Shown one piece after another: positions 1 through 12,737 of a DNA stretch of 64,000 bases; position 1 is the stretch's first letter, and every line of letters starts with the position of its first letter. Under the pieces are notes generated by a model. That model was not told the DNA's origin, did not search any database, and saw only the letters and a list, made by a program, of their open reading frames with translations. A program made the position numbers and the translations under genes. The stretch spans positions 117,323,501-117,387,500 of the forward strand of contig NC_133026.1 of NCBI RefSeq assembly GCF_048771995.1. The letters are read 5' to 3'. Source of the DNA: Taeniopygia guttata. Taxonomy: Eukaryota > Chordata > Aves > Passeriformes > Estrildidae.

Positions 1-3000
1 TTAATTAGAATATTCAAATTTAGGGAGCATTAATAATGTTTCAGTGTTTCTTTTCACATTTGCGTTAATGTTGTGTCTTTTACACATCATTACTATTTTC
101 AGGGTGCTGTCTAGCAAGGTAGAAACATTACTGATGGCTGGATTTATCACAAAGAACAGCACCTGTGAAACTGGAGAGATGGAAGATCACAAAATCAGAG
201 TTAGTTTAGTTTCCTGGTTACAGTAAAAAGAAAATGAAATCACACAGGTACTCCAGCAAGATGTTCTGCAGGATTAACTGCACGGCACGGAGTGCCTTTC
301 TGGGGCACACCCAGCTAACACTAGCAGAACTGAACAGTCTGAACAGAAGAGGATGCTTTTCCCATGTTCTCTGTACAAAATGGAAAATAAGGATCCTCAA
401 AGGCATGATGTGCTTGTATTTTGAAAACATCCTGAGAGCAGAGGAAATATTTATTTGTACAGGTACATGATCAAAACAAGCACAAGACGCTTTAGCTTTT
501 CTTCTTACATGAAGAAGTTATGTGGTCTAAAAATCAGGGTTATTCTGTAGGCCAGTAAAAAGTGTCTTCATTTGTAACATCCCCAGTCACTGCATTTTTA
601 GACATTGTTTTTGGCATTTCTTTGGCACATGATCAGATAGTCTTTTTTTTTTTCTACCCAGAGTTATTGTCTGAGTGAATAATGTATATTTCCATAGGAA
701 TTTCAGACATCTGGCAGCTCAGTTGAAATGTACTTCTCTCCCTATGTGGTGTGTCCCTTCCCTCTGCTTTGCCCTGGGTCTGCATTGAGCTCCTTTGCAT
801 TTTTGGGCAATACAACATTCTTGTCTCCTCTTTAGTTTGACATCCCCTGCACCCTGGATATTTTCTGCAGAACTTTGCATCATCCCCTCAGTGTATTCAT
901 TTTTCCTGACTGCAATAACCTGCACTCACCTTCACCTGAGTGTATTGTGGTTTCCTGAACCCATTTTTTTGGTTGGTCAAGACTGAATACTAGTCCTGTC
1001 CTTCAATATACTTCCAGACTTTCCTGGCTCTCTGTCGTCTGCAATTTTAATAAGCATGCTCTCAAAACAGCTCAGCAGTAAAAATTCCATGAATGAGTTA
1101 GTTTAAGACCTGGAAGAGATCTGAAGAATGGTATTTAGTATATCCTGTCAGCTCATGCTAACTCCTCTGGGAATGTTTTACAGTCATTTTTTGCACCCAT
1201 ATTGCAGTAGCTTTATATTTTCTATGGCCCAGGTTCATCATTCCTGACTTTAGAGGCTTAACCTGGAGAGTAGTTGCCTACGGCTAATTCATAGTCAATA
1301 ATTAAGGGAAAGAGAGCAGGCCCTTCAAGTTGTTCTTTGAAGTTGCCTTTCTCTTCACTGAAAGGAAGGAACATGGCATAACCTTTCTCCTAATTTAAGT
1401 GTGCTTCAGTTAGTGTCTGGGAAGTCAATCAGATGAAGTGGGATGTGTGATGGTGTTTATGGCCATGTCAGGGTGGGCTGTGGAGAAGGATGGCGTCAGC
1501 AAAGCCAAGCTAAATCACGTGTGCTGTGTTCCCAATAGTCACAGGTTTTGTCACTCTGCTGGAGAGGCAGATAAAGTTGGTTTGACTTGTCTGGGCAGAC
1601 TGCTTGTTTGCTTTTGCTTCAGTTTCTGGTATTTTAAATATTATATTGAAACCTGCTCAGAATATTTTCAATGTTTGTAATAACTTCAGTTTCACTAAAC
1701 TGACAGTGGCTAAAAAATATGTACCAATTCTATGCCAAAACCAGCAAACTGGAGCAGAAAGTTAAAGAGTGATCCCAGACCATGTCAAGTTTTAATTTGC
1801 TTCCAGCCCCAAGAATCATCCTCTTGCTTAATTCAAGACTGTAGGTTTACTGACAAGTTATAGCCTTCAGGAACAGGACTGACTGTGGAAACAGACTAAC
1901 AAAAGTCAGTTCTAATCACAGCTACAGACTGTCACAAATTTAATATGTGTTCAAAGCCAGTTTTTTCTAACTCCACTGAAGATATTATTGGGAATAATTC
2001 TTCCTAAATGCACTTCTAAAAAGCTTTATCTAGACTGCACACAGCTTAACTGGTCTCAGCCACCGGAGCTCTGATGATTGCGTTTACCTAGACAAAAATC
2101 TTCACACTACAGTTTTAATGACTAAGGGCGTTGGTGTCAGCATAAGCTTGTGGAGAAAGCTTCTCTTTGTGTCATTTTTACATGAATAATAACAGCTGAT
2201 GTGTAGAATATTTTTAATATCAGAGTGGGAGGATATGAGAACCCCAGGTGCAGTTTCCGAGGTGCAGCTTACAAGTTTAATGGTGTTATTAGAATCTGAA
2301 AATTCACAGCTTTTTATGCTGGTAATGGAGGTGGGTTTGAACCCCTATGAACAGATGTAGCAAATTCATTGCACATTCACCAGATGAATAATTTCTTAGC
2401 ATGCCATTCAGTGTACAGTACCTGGTGGCCTCCATGATAAACTGTAGCGCATCAATCTCCCATTCTATCTTTAGAAAATCTAGTGATTTATTTTTATTTG
2501 GTTTGGTAGCATTTTTTAATGTTTTATGCCCTAGTACCTCATTAAAATTGCACATCCTTTCTAAATTTCTTTAGATGAAGGTGTAATTTTTAGTACAGTC
2601 TTTACAAAGATTTTCTAAAGCAATTTTGACTTTTATTTTTTAAAAAATTCTCCATCATTATGGATTAGAGTTAGGTTAGGATTTGGAAGTCATGTTTAAG
2701 TACGAAAGATTCTTGATGTTATAGCTGAACCTTTACTGGCCTATTGATATGTGCTAAAGATGTTGTGTAATATTAAAACTGAGGCCATCAAATGCTGACA
2801 GAAGTGAAATAATGAGCTAAAGTTGCCGCTTACCACCCAGGCTGAAGCAACAGTGTTTTATTAATGTCATTGTGTTGTGTTGTTAAAAACCAAAGGGAAA
2901 CATTTTGCTGTTTATAAGTCAGAAATTAGACCTTTCTTGGGGTCCTGCCTTCTTCTAGGGCAGAAGTGGCTTTCCATTGAATTAATTCTGCAGAAGGTTC

Positions 3001-6000
3001 TGTAGTGAAATGAGCCCACGGGAGAAGCAGCTAATGCAATTCTTGTTTAAAAAAGAATCAAGCATGAGCTTTAACTAGTCCTAGGACCAGTGCTGGCAAT
3101 AACAGTAGAATTTCTTCAGACAAAGAACATTTTAATTTATGTCTGGTTGTATTAAAGATGAGCACACTCCCTTGTTGCAGAAGCTTATTTGTATGAAATT
3201 GTAGACTAGTTGCTTTTTTATATATGCTAAAATTAATGAAAGGACACTTTAGCAACAGTCTCCCTTTGGTGTATCAGAAATGGGAATTGGAGTAACTTGC
3301 AGCATTTGCACTTCTGATAATTTGGATGACTACATACAGGAACCTACAGTTTTTCTCTTACACCTACATTCCTCTTGCTTTTGGCTTTTTTACTATTCAA
3401 TTTTATTTTTATTGAAGGGCTATTGTATGCAATTATTCCCTCACAAAGAAGTTAAGTTGAAATAAATATTAACTACTATTAGAATTAACAATCTCATTCA
3501 GAGGATCACATTAGTAGTAAAACTACATACTAATCAGTATTCAAATAAAATAACTTCATTATATTCCAAGCAGTTATTTTTCTGCCTTTTCAAAAAATGC
3601 TTAAGCATACTTCCTCAGTTTCTCTATTAAATCTGAGCTTGCCTCAGAAATTAATCAGGATTTTCATCTTTCTTCTTCCTTTTCAGCTCATTGGTGGAGC
3701 TGCTCTTCTATCAAAACCTACAGCAGTAGAAGGTAATCCCATTTAGGAATAGAAGCATGAGGATTAAATATTTGAAGCTACTCTTGTTTTTCTGCCATGT
3801 AGCATTCCTTCCTTTGTGAAAGAAAGAATGTGTCAGGGTTAGCATTAGCATGACTTCTCCTGCAAGTCTGGAAAAACATCTGTCATTCTGCCAGTCTTCC
3901 CATTAAGCACCTGAACAAATGCAGCGAGAAGCTTTCATTACTTTCAAGAGACTAGATCTGCTTTTATTTAGGTTTATTCTTTACTAGACCTTTTGTTTTT
4001 AACAATTGCGAAAAGGTAACTGGAATCCTGTCACATTTACAACTCACTAAATTTCTATGTGCGTAATGCAATTAAAACTGGAAGGAATATTGCCAATATG
4101 TCAACAAAACAAAGTGATGGGAGAGTTAGTTTACAGAAATTCCTGAACTCCTTTGTCATGACCAAATGAAAGAAAATTGTTCTGGTAAGACAAGGGCACA
4201 CTAAAAGGATTAGCTCTGATAAACTTTTATGTTCAGATAAAAGAGAGTCTGAGTATTAGGAGAACATTTTCTCATCAATTTCTTAAAAGCAGCTTTGCAG
4301 TTAATTAGAGACAAGTGTTTTAAAAGCTGAAAGGAGGAGGGGGTGGGGAAGTGGGGAGTAGCGCAGTAAAGCAAAGTGGCCAAGACCTGTAATGGTGTGA
4401 AGCGCACTGGAAATGTGGTTTTAAAATACACCTTTTGCTAATACACTTTGTGCTGAACTAGATCCTGCTGTGCAGAGAGGCCATGCCCTTCCATCTCAGT
4501 CCTCCTGCCTGTTTGCTGCTACCAGTATTGATGCTCACCTCTAGAGTTAGCCCAGAGAGCTAAACTGGAAAACATTACTCTTAGCCTCACCCTCCTTCCT
4601 TGCCCCCCATAAAACGTGGGACCAGCCAAACAGCACAGCTGGTTCAAGGTGCAGGTATATGTAACTAGCAATGGGAGTGCCCCTTCTGGAGTCAGCCTAC
4701 ATTCAACCACCTCAACTGTATCATAAAAACTCACCTACATGGTGTAAATCAGCATTATGTAAGGAGTTATTCAGATGCCATGTAATTCAAAAAGTGGTTC
4801 ATTTTAGAAAATCTAGTTTTAGTATCTCACAGAAATATATTCATTGGAGTATGTGAGTACCATACTGAAATATATAACAGATAAGAGCAATATGTAGTGT
4901 ATGTATGGAATATATTGTATATGTGTAATATTTATGTAATATATTTATGATACAAGATAGACATAGCAGAAATTGTGGTGAAAATATGGGTTAATTGTCA
5001 TAAAGTGTTGGTGGTACAAAGCATATACTTAATTTTATGCATGTTCTTACATGCTTTGCTGAGCTGGGATTATGGAGAGCACCCTCTAGTCGTGTTAGAA
5101 CATCAGTTAAATCTACATAAATCAATACCATGTCAGCAGTTTTCTAGATTAAATTACATGACTAGGAATTTGTAGACTACTTTTATACAAGGCCTAAGAA
5201 AATAAGCAGCTTTTATAATGTTTCATTTTACCCTGGACTTGGAACGTTTAATATAATTCTTTAATAAGAAATTTCATAATAAAATGTATAAAATCTGAAA
5301 AAATGTACTAGTCTGCAAATTGTTCAAAATCTGCAAGGCAGCATGTTTTATAGAATACCTAAAACCAAGAAAAACCATGACGTCTGCTTAGTTCTATGCA
5401 GGAGGTTTTACTTACACACCCAACTTCTGACTACACAAAATAAGTAGAAAGACCTGTCTTAAAAGACAGAATGAATGTAAAACCCCAATAGAAATGCTGA
5501 CATTTCTGCAGACTATGAAGAATTGAGAACAGGCCCAAAAAGCTTAATTTGGTGAAAGATTGCTTATCTTGCTGTGATCTTGAAATAGGTGATCTGTGGT
5601 CAAATGACATGTCATTGCATCTGTAGCCAAAATAATCAATTCCCAGATAATGGAAGAATTTAATTTGTTAGAAGTCAGAATTAATACTAACACACTGCAA
5701 GTCAATACCATTTGCATTACAAGTGCCTGGTTTATTGCAAGATATGGAAAAAATGTACTGTGTGAAGCTATGCTCCCAAACAGTAAATAAATTCAAAGCT
5801 TAAATTGCTTTGTAATTCAATTTTCAGTTCTATTTTTGTTTTCTTGTCACTTTATCATGTCTGTATTCATGGATGTCCATTTGTGGAAACAATTGATAAA
5901 ATAGATCTTTCTAAACACTACTTGGAAAAAAATAAACAAATGTTCATCATGCAAACTTATTCATAATTGCTACCTATCAAATGTAGGAAAAAACATTGTT

Positions 6001-9000
6001 TTGTATGCAATTTGTAACAATACATTAATTTAAATTTCATGTGACTTTCAAATGAAATAGGAAAAGGAAAATCTACTATTGCCTGGCACCAGCAAAGGAG
6101 ATTGTGATGTGAACCAAAAGTAGCAGCAAATACTGACTGTTGCCAAGTAATGCATAATATGGATCCTGTTCTGCTTGGATTTGACATGCATTCTGCAGAA
6201 ACCCATTTCCCCTTTCTATAGCACAGATTACATGCACACCCTGTAAGTCTTTATAATACTCCCTCATTCCAACCAAAAGGTTCTGTGGCCAATTTCTACT
6301 TGCTCTAAAAAGACTTTTGCCCCGCTTCCCAGAAAAAGCTTCACATCTTCAGATTTGTGATTTTGGAATAAAATTAGCAGTGGAAATCTGGAGAGTTAGC
6401 CATTATTTGATAGTCTAATTTCCAGTTGTTAGAACTGTAAAAAACTTCAGGCATAAACTGATGCAGGGTTAACCTTGGCTGGGGAAGTGATGGTGCAGCA
6501 GTGCAGCAGTAGTTCCCATGCCTTCTTAAGTAGCTTCGGTAGTCTGCTGATAGGATACCAGGGTTTGGAATCCTTGGCTAATATTTGCAAATTGTTTTGA
6601 AATAATATTTTGAAATAACATGTAAAAGTTTAAAGAGCTGTTTTATAAAGAAAGCAAGAAAATGAGCTAACTCACTTCCTCTGAAGTGAATCATCCTCCC
6701 CCCGTTACTTTTGGGGAAAAAAAAACAACAACCACAATGTAAAGCTTATTGTGAGTAAAACCGATAAGGTTCCCCAGTCATGTACAGTAATTTATGGAAA
6801 TTTCATAAATAAGACTTGCAAATTATTGGGTGCTTATTTTCTGTCAATCTTAACTGTGCGTTCTGTCACTGATTTATAGAGGGCTGGGATCTCACCTTCA
6901 GAATCAAAAGGATGTTAAAAATTATTTTGTAGAGTTTATAGCAATCATAAAAATCTTTATTGAATTCTGGATAATTTCCATAAAGTCCATAGGACTCCCT
7001 GATATAATGAATGCCTTGTAATCCACTTGTTTGAACCAAGAAATGCACGTTTTGTTAAGGCCTGTTCATATTTCCCTCTGAAAATTGTTTTCAGGTAAAG
7101 TGTAATTTCTCATTTATTGATAGCAATTGCCACGGCATTTTGTGGCCTGAATTTTCTATTGCAATCAATAGATAAATCATAAAGTTGAAAAGTTCAAGAT
7201 GTTCTTTGGCAGAGAATAAATGCCAGCAGTCTCTACCTTTATGGTTATATTGACCTTATTATGGGCAAATCAGCCGACTTGAAAATAAACAAGTACTAAG
7301 CAGTGGCCTTAATTTTAATACTGTTTTCTTGCTCGAAAGGACAGCCCGTGCTCTGTTGTCACAGCTGCCTAATTGAAATTTGATCACACAGCTGGATCAC
7401 TGGTCACGCTCCAGTGACCGCTCAGCAGCTTTGGCAGCTCTCTGCTGTTACACTAACTTTCTGTTTCCCAATCATAAGCAAATTAAAGCAGGCAGCTGCA
7501 AAATCATCAATAGGTTAAATTCATTAGCTGTTCTCTCTATGAAATAAACAGGAAAATGAAGCTCTTCTTGGTCTTAATTAGTTCTTATAAAAGTTGGCAG
7601 GGAAACAAAGACATTTGTACACTCCTTTATTTTTATAAGAGACTTGCCCAAAAGAAAAACCTCAGACATGTAATTTCCTTTTTTTTTTTTTCCTTCTCGT
7701 GCTTAATGCTCTCAGTCAGAAGCTAACCCAGCACTCTTCCTCTGAGGGTAGAAAGAAAGGTGGTTTGGCAAGGGGTTACACTATGTCTCCTTTGTGCGGA
7801 TCGGATCGGGCATGTTCGGGGGAGCCTGCACAAGCTGTTTCCACAGTGATAGGCCACACTCTGTGTGTGCAGTCTCCTCTACGGGTAATTCCTCTGCAGG
7901 AGAAGCCTTAGCCGAGCGCTGTGGTTCCACAATCGTTACCGCTGGCTCTGGGCCATGCCACATCACCCAGCAGTACAAATTTGATCTGGATCAGGTGTGG
8001 GCACATGATTACATTTCTGTCAAATTAGCAGAGCACTTGGTGAGGATTTTCTGCCGCCTGTCTGCTTTTATCCTGGCTGCAGAGGAAATGCACTGGGCTG
8101 GAACCACAGAGCGCTGGGGCCATGTGGGCAACCGATATCTGTTGTAGCACTAATCCTGCTGGGACAAAGGTAACCTGCCAAAGTTTTGTTGAAACTTGGA
8201 ACAAATTGAATTGGAAGAGCACATTTCAACTGGAAAAGCAACTTGTGTCACGTATCCATGGCAGTGTTAAGCTGGCAGCAGAGGCGTCCAACGTGTTTAA
8301 TATATAGTTAAACATTGGCATATCCTTTAGCCACAGGCTAGTCCAGAGGAGTCTTAATTCTCCTTATTCGTACTATTTTCCACAGAATTTACTTGTGCTT
8401 CATGCTTGTATGGTATTCTGGCCCCTATATCTTCTTAAGGTGCAGCTGTGGTGAGCTGAAAACAACGAAAGGCTTTACTGCTGCTCAAAAGGTGTGATGT
8501 CACCACTTGCATTGCATCAGCTCTAGTAATAATGCCAGTTGCGGAGTGAGTCAGGCTAGAAACTGATTTTGCTGAAAACTTAGGGAAAAAATAATAGTAA
8601 GAAAGAAAATTTGTGGAAGTTTGGACTACTCCTTTGCTTGCAGCCCTAAGATTAACTTGAGCCAACTGTGATCCCGTGGGTTCAGACTTTGAGTTTCAGC
8701 TCAGACTATTTTCCAGCTGAAAGGTGAGGGAAAAAACCTCAAGAACAGCTGTGATAAATGGTTAACAATGAAGCTACTAATTTACTGGAATGTTAGTCTT
8801 CTGACCATTGCAAAATATTTCCAGTAGCTATGTGCACAATAACATTCATGTTTATGATTTTGCTTATTTACTTTATTGGCGAAATATTTATGCTAATGAA
8901 ATACATTTTTAAAAAACTGCTTTCTGACAGTAAATAACATTTAGGAAAGAAAAATATCTTAGACTTCTCTCTTCTCATCCGTTAATCTGTAATTCCCCTA

Positions 9001-11282
9001 CTGGGATTGCATATTGCTTTAATTCTTTGACTTGTAACTCAACCACTGAACAGGCATTCCTTTCTGTCTCTAGATAAGATAGTTACTCATCAGCACTTTA
9101 GAAAGAATTTACCTTTCTCAGCCATCAATTAAGTGAGCATTTCTAAGACCGGGCAATAAATCCAGTGTGGGGATTAATGAAGCTTTAGAGAGAAATGCTA
9201 TCTCCCCTGCTGCATCCCCTCCCTCCTGAGAACTATGTACGTAAGCAGCCAGCTTGCAGGAATTTTGGAGAGAATAGTTGAATGGTAGGTGCAGGGTAGA
9301 ACAGAGGACTATGTGGGGATTTCAAGGAAAAGCTTGCATAGACAAAGCTTGCAGGAGGGTGAACTATGAAAACTATGTGAAGGAGAACAAGTAGGGAGAA
9401 CTGTTTGGTGCTGAAGAAATGTTGTATTTGGTGGGCAGGACAAAAAGCAGTCTTGATTTCCAAAGAACAGGTACTGTGAAGGTATGATACTGCTGTTCCC
9501 TAATATGTTTCTGGTAAAGTAGCCTGAGAAATAGGTCAAGTACTTATTTATACTGTTCAAGCTAATCTTCCTGATTCTTTGCTGTAGCTGATTAGACCAT
9601 GCTAAAAGAATAACCTTGCTACTAGAACTGTGGATTTGTAAATTTACTATAAGAAGTTGTAGAATACTACCTTAAAGCACTACAGCTGCTTGCAAAGTAA
9701 ATTACCAAGACACTGCCTAAATAAAGAATTAGGGAACTCTCTTCATTTTTATTCAAAGACCTAGAAAACTCACCTCTGAGTTGTCAAAGCTAAATAAACT
9801 TCATAGTCTTTGCTTTTGAGCAAGTAATTTCATTTAAAGATGGAAATATTATTGTGATTTACATCTTAGTTAAGGCTACCTTCATAACCCACTTTAAATT
9901 AGGGAGGATAGACAGAAGTTTCTCATAAACCACGATGGAAATAAAATTCCTAGTGTTTTCTAAGTAACTTTTTGAAAAAGTTAAGTCTATTACTTTTACT
10001 TAAAACATCATGTTAGGGGCCTCTAGTTTAAATTGCCAGGGAAAAAAAATGTTTATATCATGTCACTTAAGTAGTCTGCCAAGGCTTTGAATTGAATTTA
10101 CTGGAATGAACAAGGAAGTTATAGGTCTGGATTGTTTCTTTGTGCCAAACTGACCACGTAAAGGCATGAAAAATTTAAATATGTAACTGACTGTTCATTT
10201 AAGGCTTCTGCTTCTTGAGTTTGCTACTTTTTTCCAGTACTTCAGTTAAAGATATTAAAAACCCAAGATATATTTAAATTGAGATATTCTATGTGAATAG
10301 TAACAGAAGGTCACAATATGTTCAGAGAATTCAAATATATGAATGTTCTCTTATGAATACTTACTTCATGTATAGATGGAGTTGCAGATGGGTTACCAGA
10401 TGGAATACCTTCCTTCAAATATAGCTACATGTATTTAAAAATGGATGCAATGCTATCATATTATTTAAATCAATTCTGTTATTACTTTTGAAGCCATAAT
10501 TACAGTAACTATTCTGTAAGAGAGAAATGTGGCAAGAGGAATGTAATTTCTTGCTGTAAAATTATTGGGCTTGACTGACATCATTTTAGATGCCTCTGAA
10601 GAAGGGACCTTAATTCAATGCTCTTTTCTTTGGGAAATAGTTTGAATATTTAACAGCATGCAGTAAAGTTCAGACAGGGCACTAGATGTCCAGGAGCATG
10701 TGAAACAGAACTGGATAAAAAGAAATTACAAGAAGAGCATTTGGGGACATAGCAATTCAGAAGTACTCTTCCTTCTTAACAAAAATCAATCCCCATGCTT
10801 TAACCAGAGCCCAGCACATCTTGGCAGGAGAATTCTTTTTTTTTCTCTGTCTCCGTTATTTGTCCTTTGACTATCTTGGTTAGCTGTATGTTACAAATAT
10901 TGGTATCACCAGAGCATAATATCAAAATATATAACTGAAGAAAAATCCTGCCCAGAGAGTGAAAATCTAGAACACACTACCCCTGTATACACCCTTTCTG
11001 AATTCACATATTATCAGCCTACCATACTTCACTTATATCCTCATGCTCTACTTATGCTGGGTCTTGCTTTTTCCAGACTGCTATTCATTCACCCGTGAAA
11101 AGTCATCAGCTAGAAAGAGTTCTTCTTCCAGTATCCTTACGTGCCTTCTTTCTCTTGGCATATCTGGTCAGTCACCAATATAAATTCCAACATCCATGTG
11201 GACAACCTTTTTGTTGAACAAGGCACAGAAATTAGTGATAATAGTAATCATAGCAGGGAGGTTTTGGGGAAAGCAATCAGGG
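1..11282. other. Non-coding, no gene recognised
   Basis: AT-rich unique sequence upstream of DNAJC5B. The short open frames resemble no protein I know. A GC-richer block at about 7.7-8.2 kb holds a 117-codon open frame (7794-8147) that I could not identify. I found no CR1, LTR or tRNA here. In mammals PDE7A lies on this side, but no PDE7A exon was recognised. Confidence 0.5.
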
Positions 11283-11800
11283 ACAGCTAGAGCCAGTTGC
11301 CCAGAACCATGTCCAGACAGCTTTTGAGTATCTCTGAGGATGAAGACTCCAAACCTCTCTAGGCAACTTGTGGCAGTGCTCAGTCATCCTCACAGTGGAG
11401 AAGTGTGTCCTGAATGTTCAGAGGGAACATCTTACTTTTGGGAGTTTGTAGTCTGGGCCCATTGCCTCTGGTTGTGGCACTGGGTACCACTGAAAAGAGC
11501 CTGGTTCTGTCCTCATTGCACTGTCCTGTCAGACATTTGCACACATTGATGAGTTCCCCCTACTCAGTCTTCTCCATCCTGGACAGTCTCAGCTCTCTCA
11601 GCCTTATCTCACAGGACAGATGCTCCAGTCTCTTCATCATCCTTGTGGTTCTTTTTTGGACTCTCTTCAGTATGTCCATGTCTCTTTTGTACTTTGGAGG
11701 CCCTTATCTGGACCCAGCACTTCAGATGTGACCTTATCAGTGCTGAATAGATGGTAAGGATTATCTCCCTTAACCTGCTAGCTTTACTGAAGCATATCAG
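11283..11800 (-). mobile_element. CR1: CR1 LINE fragment
   Basis: The + strand reads as the reverse complement of the CR1 3' region, with phrases such as AGGCAACTTGTGGCAGTGCT, CATCCTTGTGG and GACCCAGCACTTCAGATGTG. The extreme 3' tail is missing, so this is an internal fragment. The left edge is approximate. Confidence 0.85.
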
Positions 11801-12404
11801 CAAGACAGTTTATTTCAATTGTCAAGTTCCTCAAAGTAAAATCTGAGATCTTCTTATCCTGCCACAGCTGGAAGAGTCAAAAGCTGTAGGTTCTCCATAA
11901 AGGTCAGGAGTGCTTTATCTGATCACTTGTATCTCCTATATGCTTTGATGTTGTTAGTGTTAACCCTACCAGATTCAACAAGCTATGAATATAATTCAGC
12001 TTTTGAAAAATGTCTTTCCTTGCCTTGGAAGTTAAAATTCACACCACTGTTAAGCAATGACGCCAGTACCTCTATGCATGTATATCGCTCAACTCCAGGC
12101 TTTAGGTACTTCAACTCTCTATGAGCCCAGAAAAGGAGGGAGTGGTAGGAGGAAGGACTGGAGTGACTCAGAGTCCTTCAGTGCTTAGCTCTGGCTATGT
12201 GTAACTGGAGGCTTCTGAAGCAACCCAGACCTCTTGTTCCATCTGGGGCATGTTTTAAATATTTTATGTCTGATATTCAACTTTGAATTTCCAGGCATGT
12301 TCTGATTTGCCTGATTTGAAAAGACATGCAATATATACATGAAATAAAAAGTATAAACCAGACTTTTTAGATAGAAGAGCCTTTGGGACTAGAATTGTGT
12401 TTTA

Positions 12405-12466
12405 GTTTTTGTATTGCCTGATACAGTGGTCTTGCGGTGCACTATCAGGTATTACAATACAAAAAC
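12405..12466. other. Imperfect hairpin, about 62 nt
   Basis: The arms GTTTTTGTATTG (12405-12416) and CAATACAAAAAC (12455-12466) are exact complements. Next inward, CCTGATA (12417-12423) pairs with TATCAGG (12443-12449), leaving a 5-nt bulge, and GTG/CAC closes an 11-nt loop. That gives about 22 bp in all. It could be a small-RNA hairpin or the remnant of a short inverted-repeat transposon. Confidence 0.5.
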
Positions 12467-12724
12467 CAAAAATTAATGAGAAGCCTGAAAAGGTATTAAA
12501 TTATCTAGCTATTCTTCTAAATTGCACAGCTGATCTGACAAAAGATTTATAACAATTCAGCAAATTTTGAGTCTTTTAAAGATTTTTTAGAATGCGTTAG
12601 GGATACAGAACACCAAAAGGGACAAAACTCCCTAGATTTGCTGGGGTTGTGTTCGTTTCCTTCAAAGCAAGCAGTGCTAGCAGGAGGAGCAAGGCAGGTT
12701 GCAGAGCTATCCCAGCCCTGCGCG

Positions 12725-12737
12725 CCAGAGGGCGCTG
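12725..12737 (+). promoter_or_regulatory. CTCF-like core motif
   Basis: CCAGAGGGCGCTG matches the vertebrate CTCF core CCAGGGGGCGCTA closely. It sits in a small GC-richer patch (12690-12790) surrounded by AT-rich DNA, about 5.2 kb upstream of the DNAJC5B start codon. Binding is inferred from the motif only. Confidence 0.45.

Noticed and set aside
7794-8147. 117-codon open frame on the plus strand as a protein gene
   Set aside because: No recognisable domain, no splice partner and no known family; kept only as a composition oddity.
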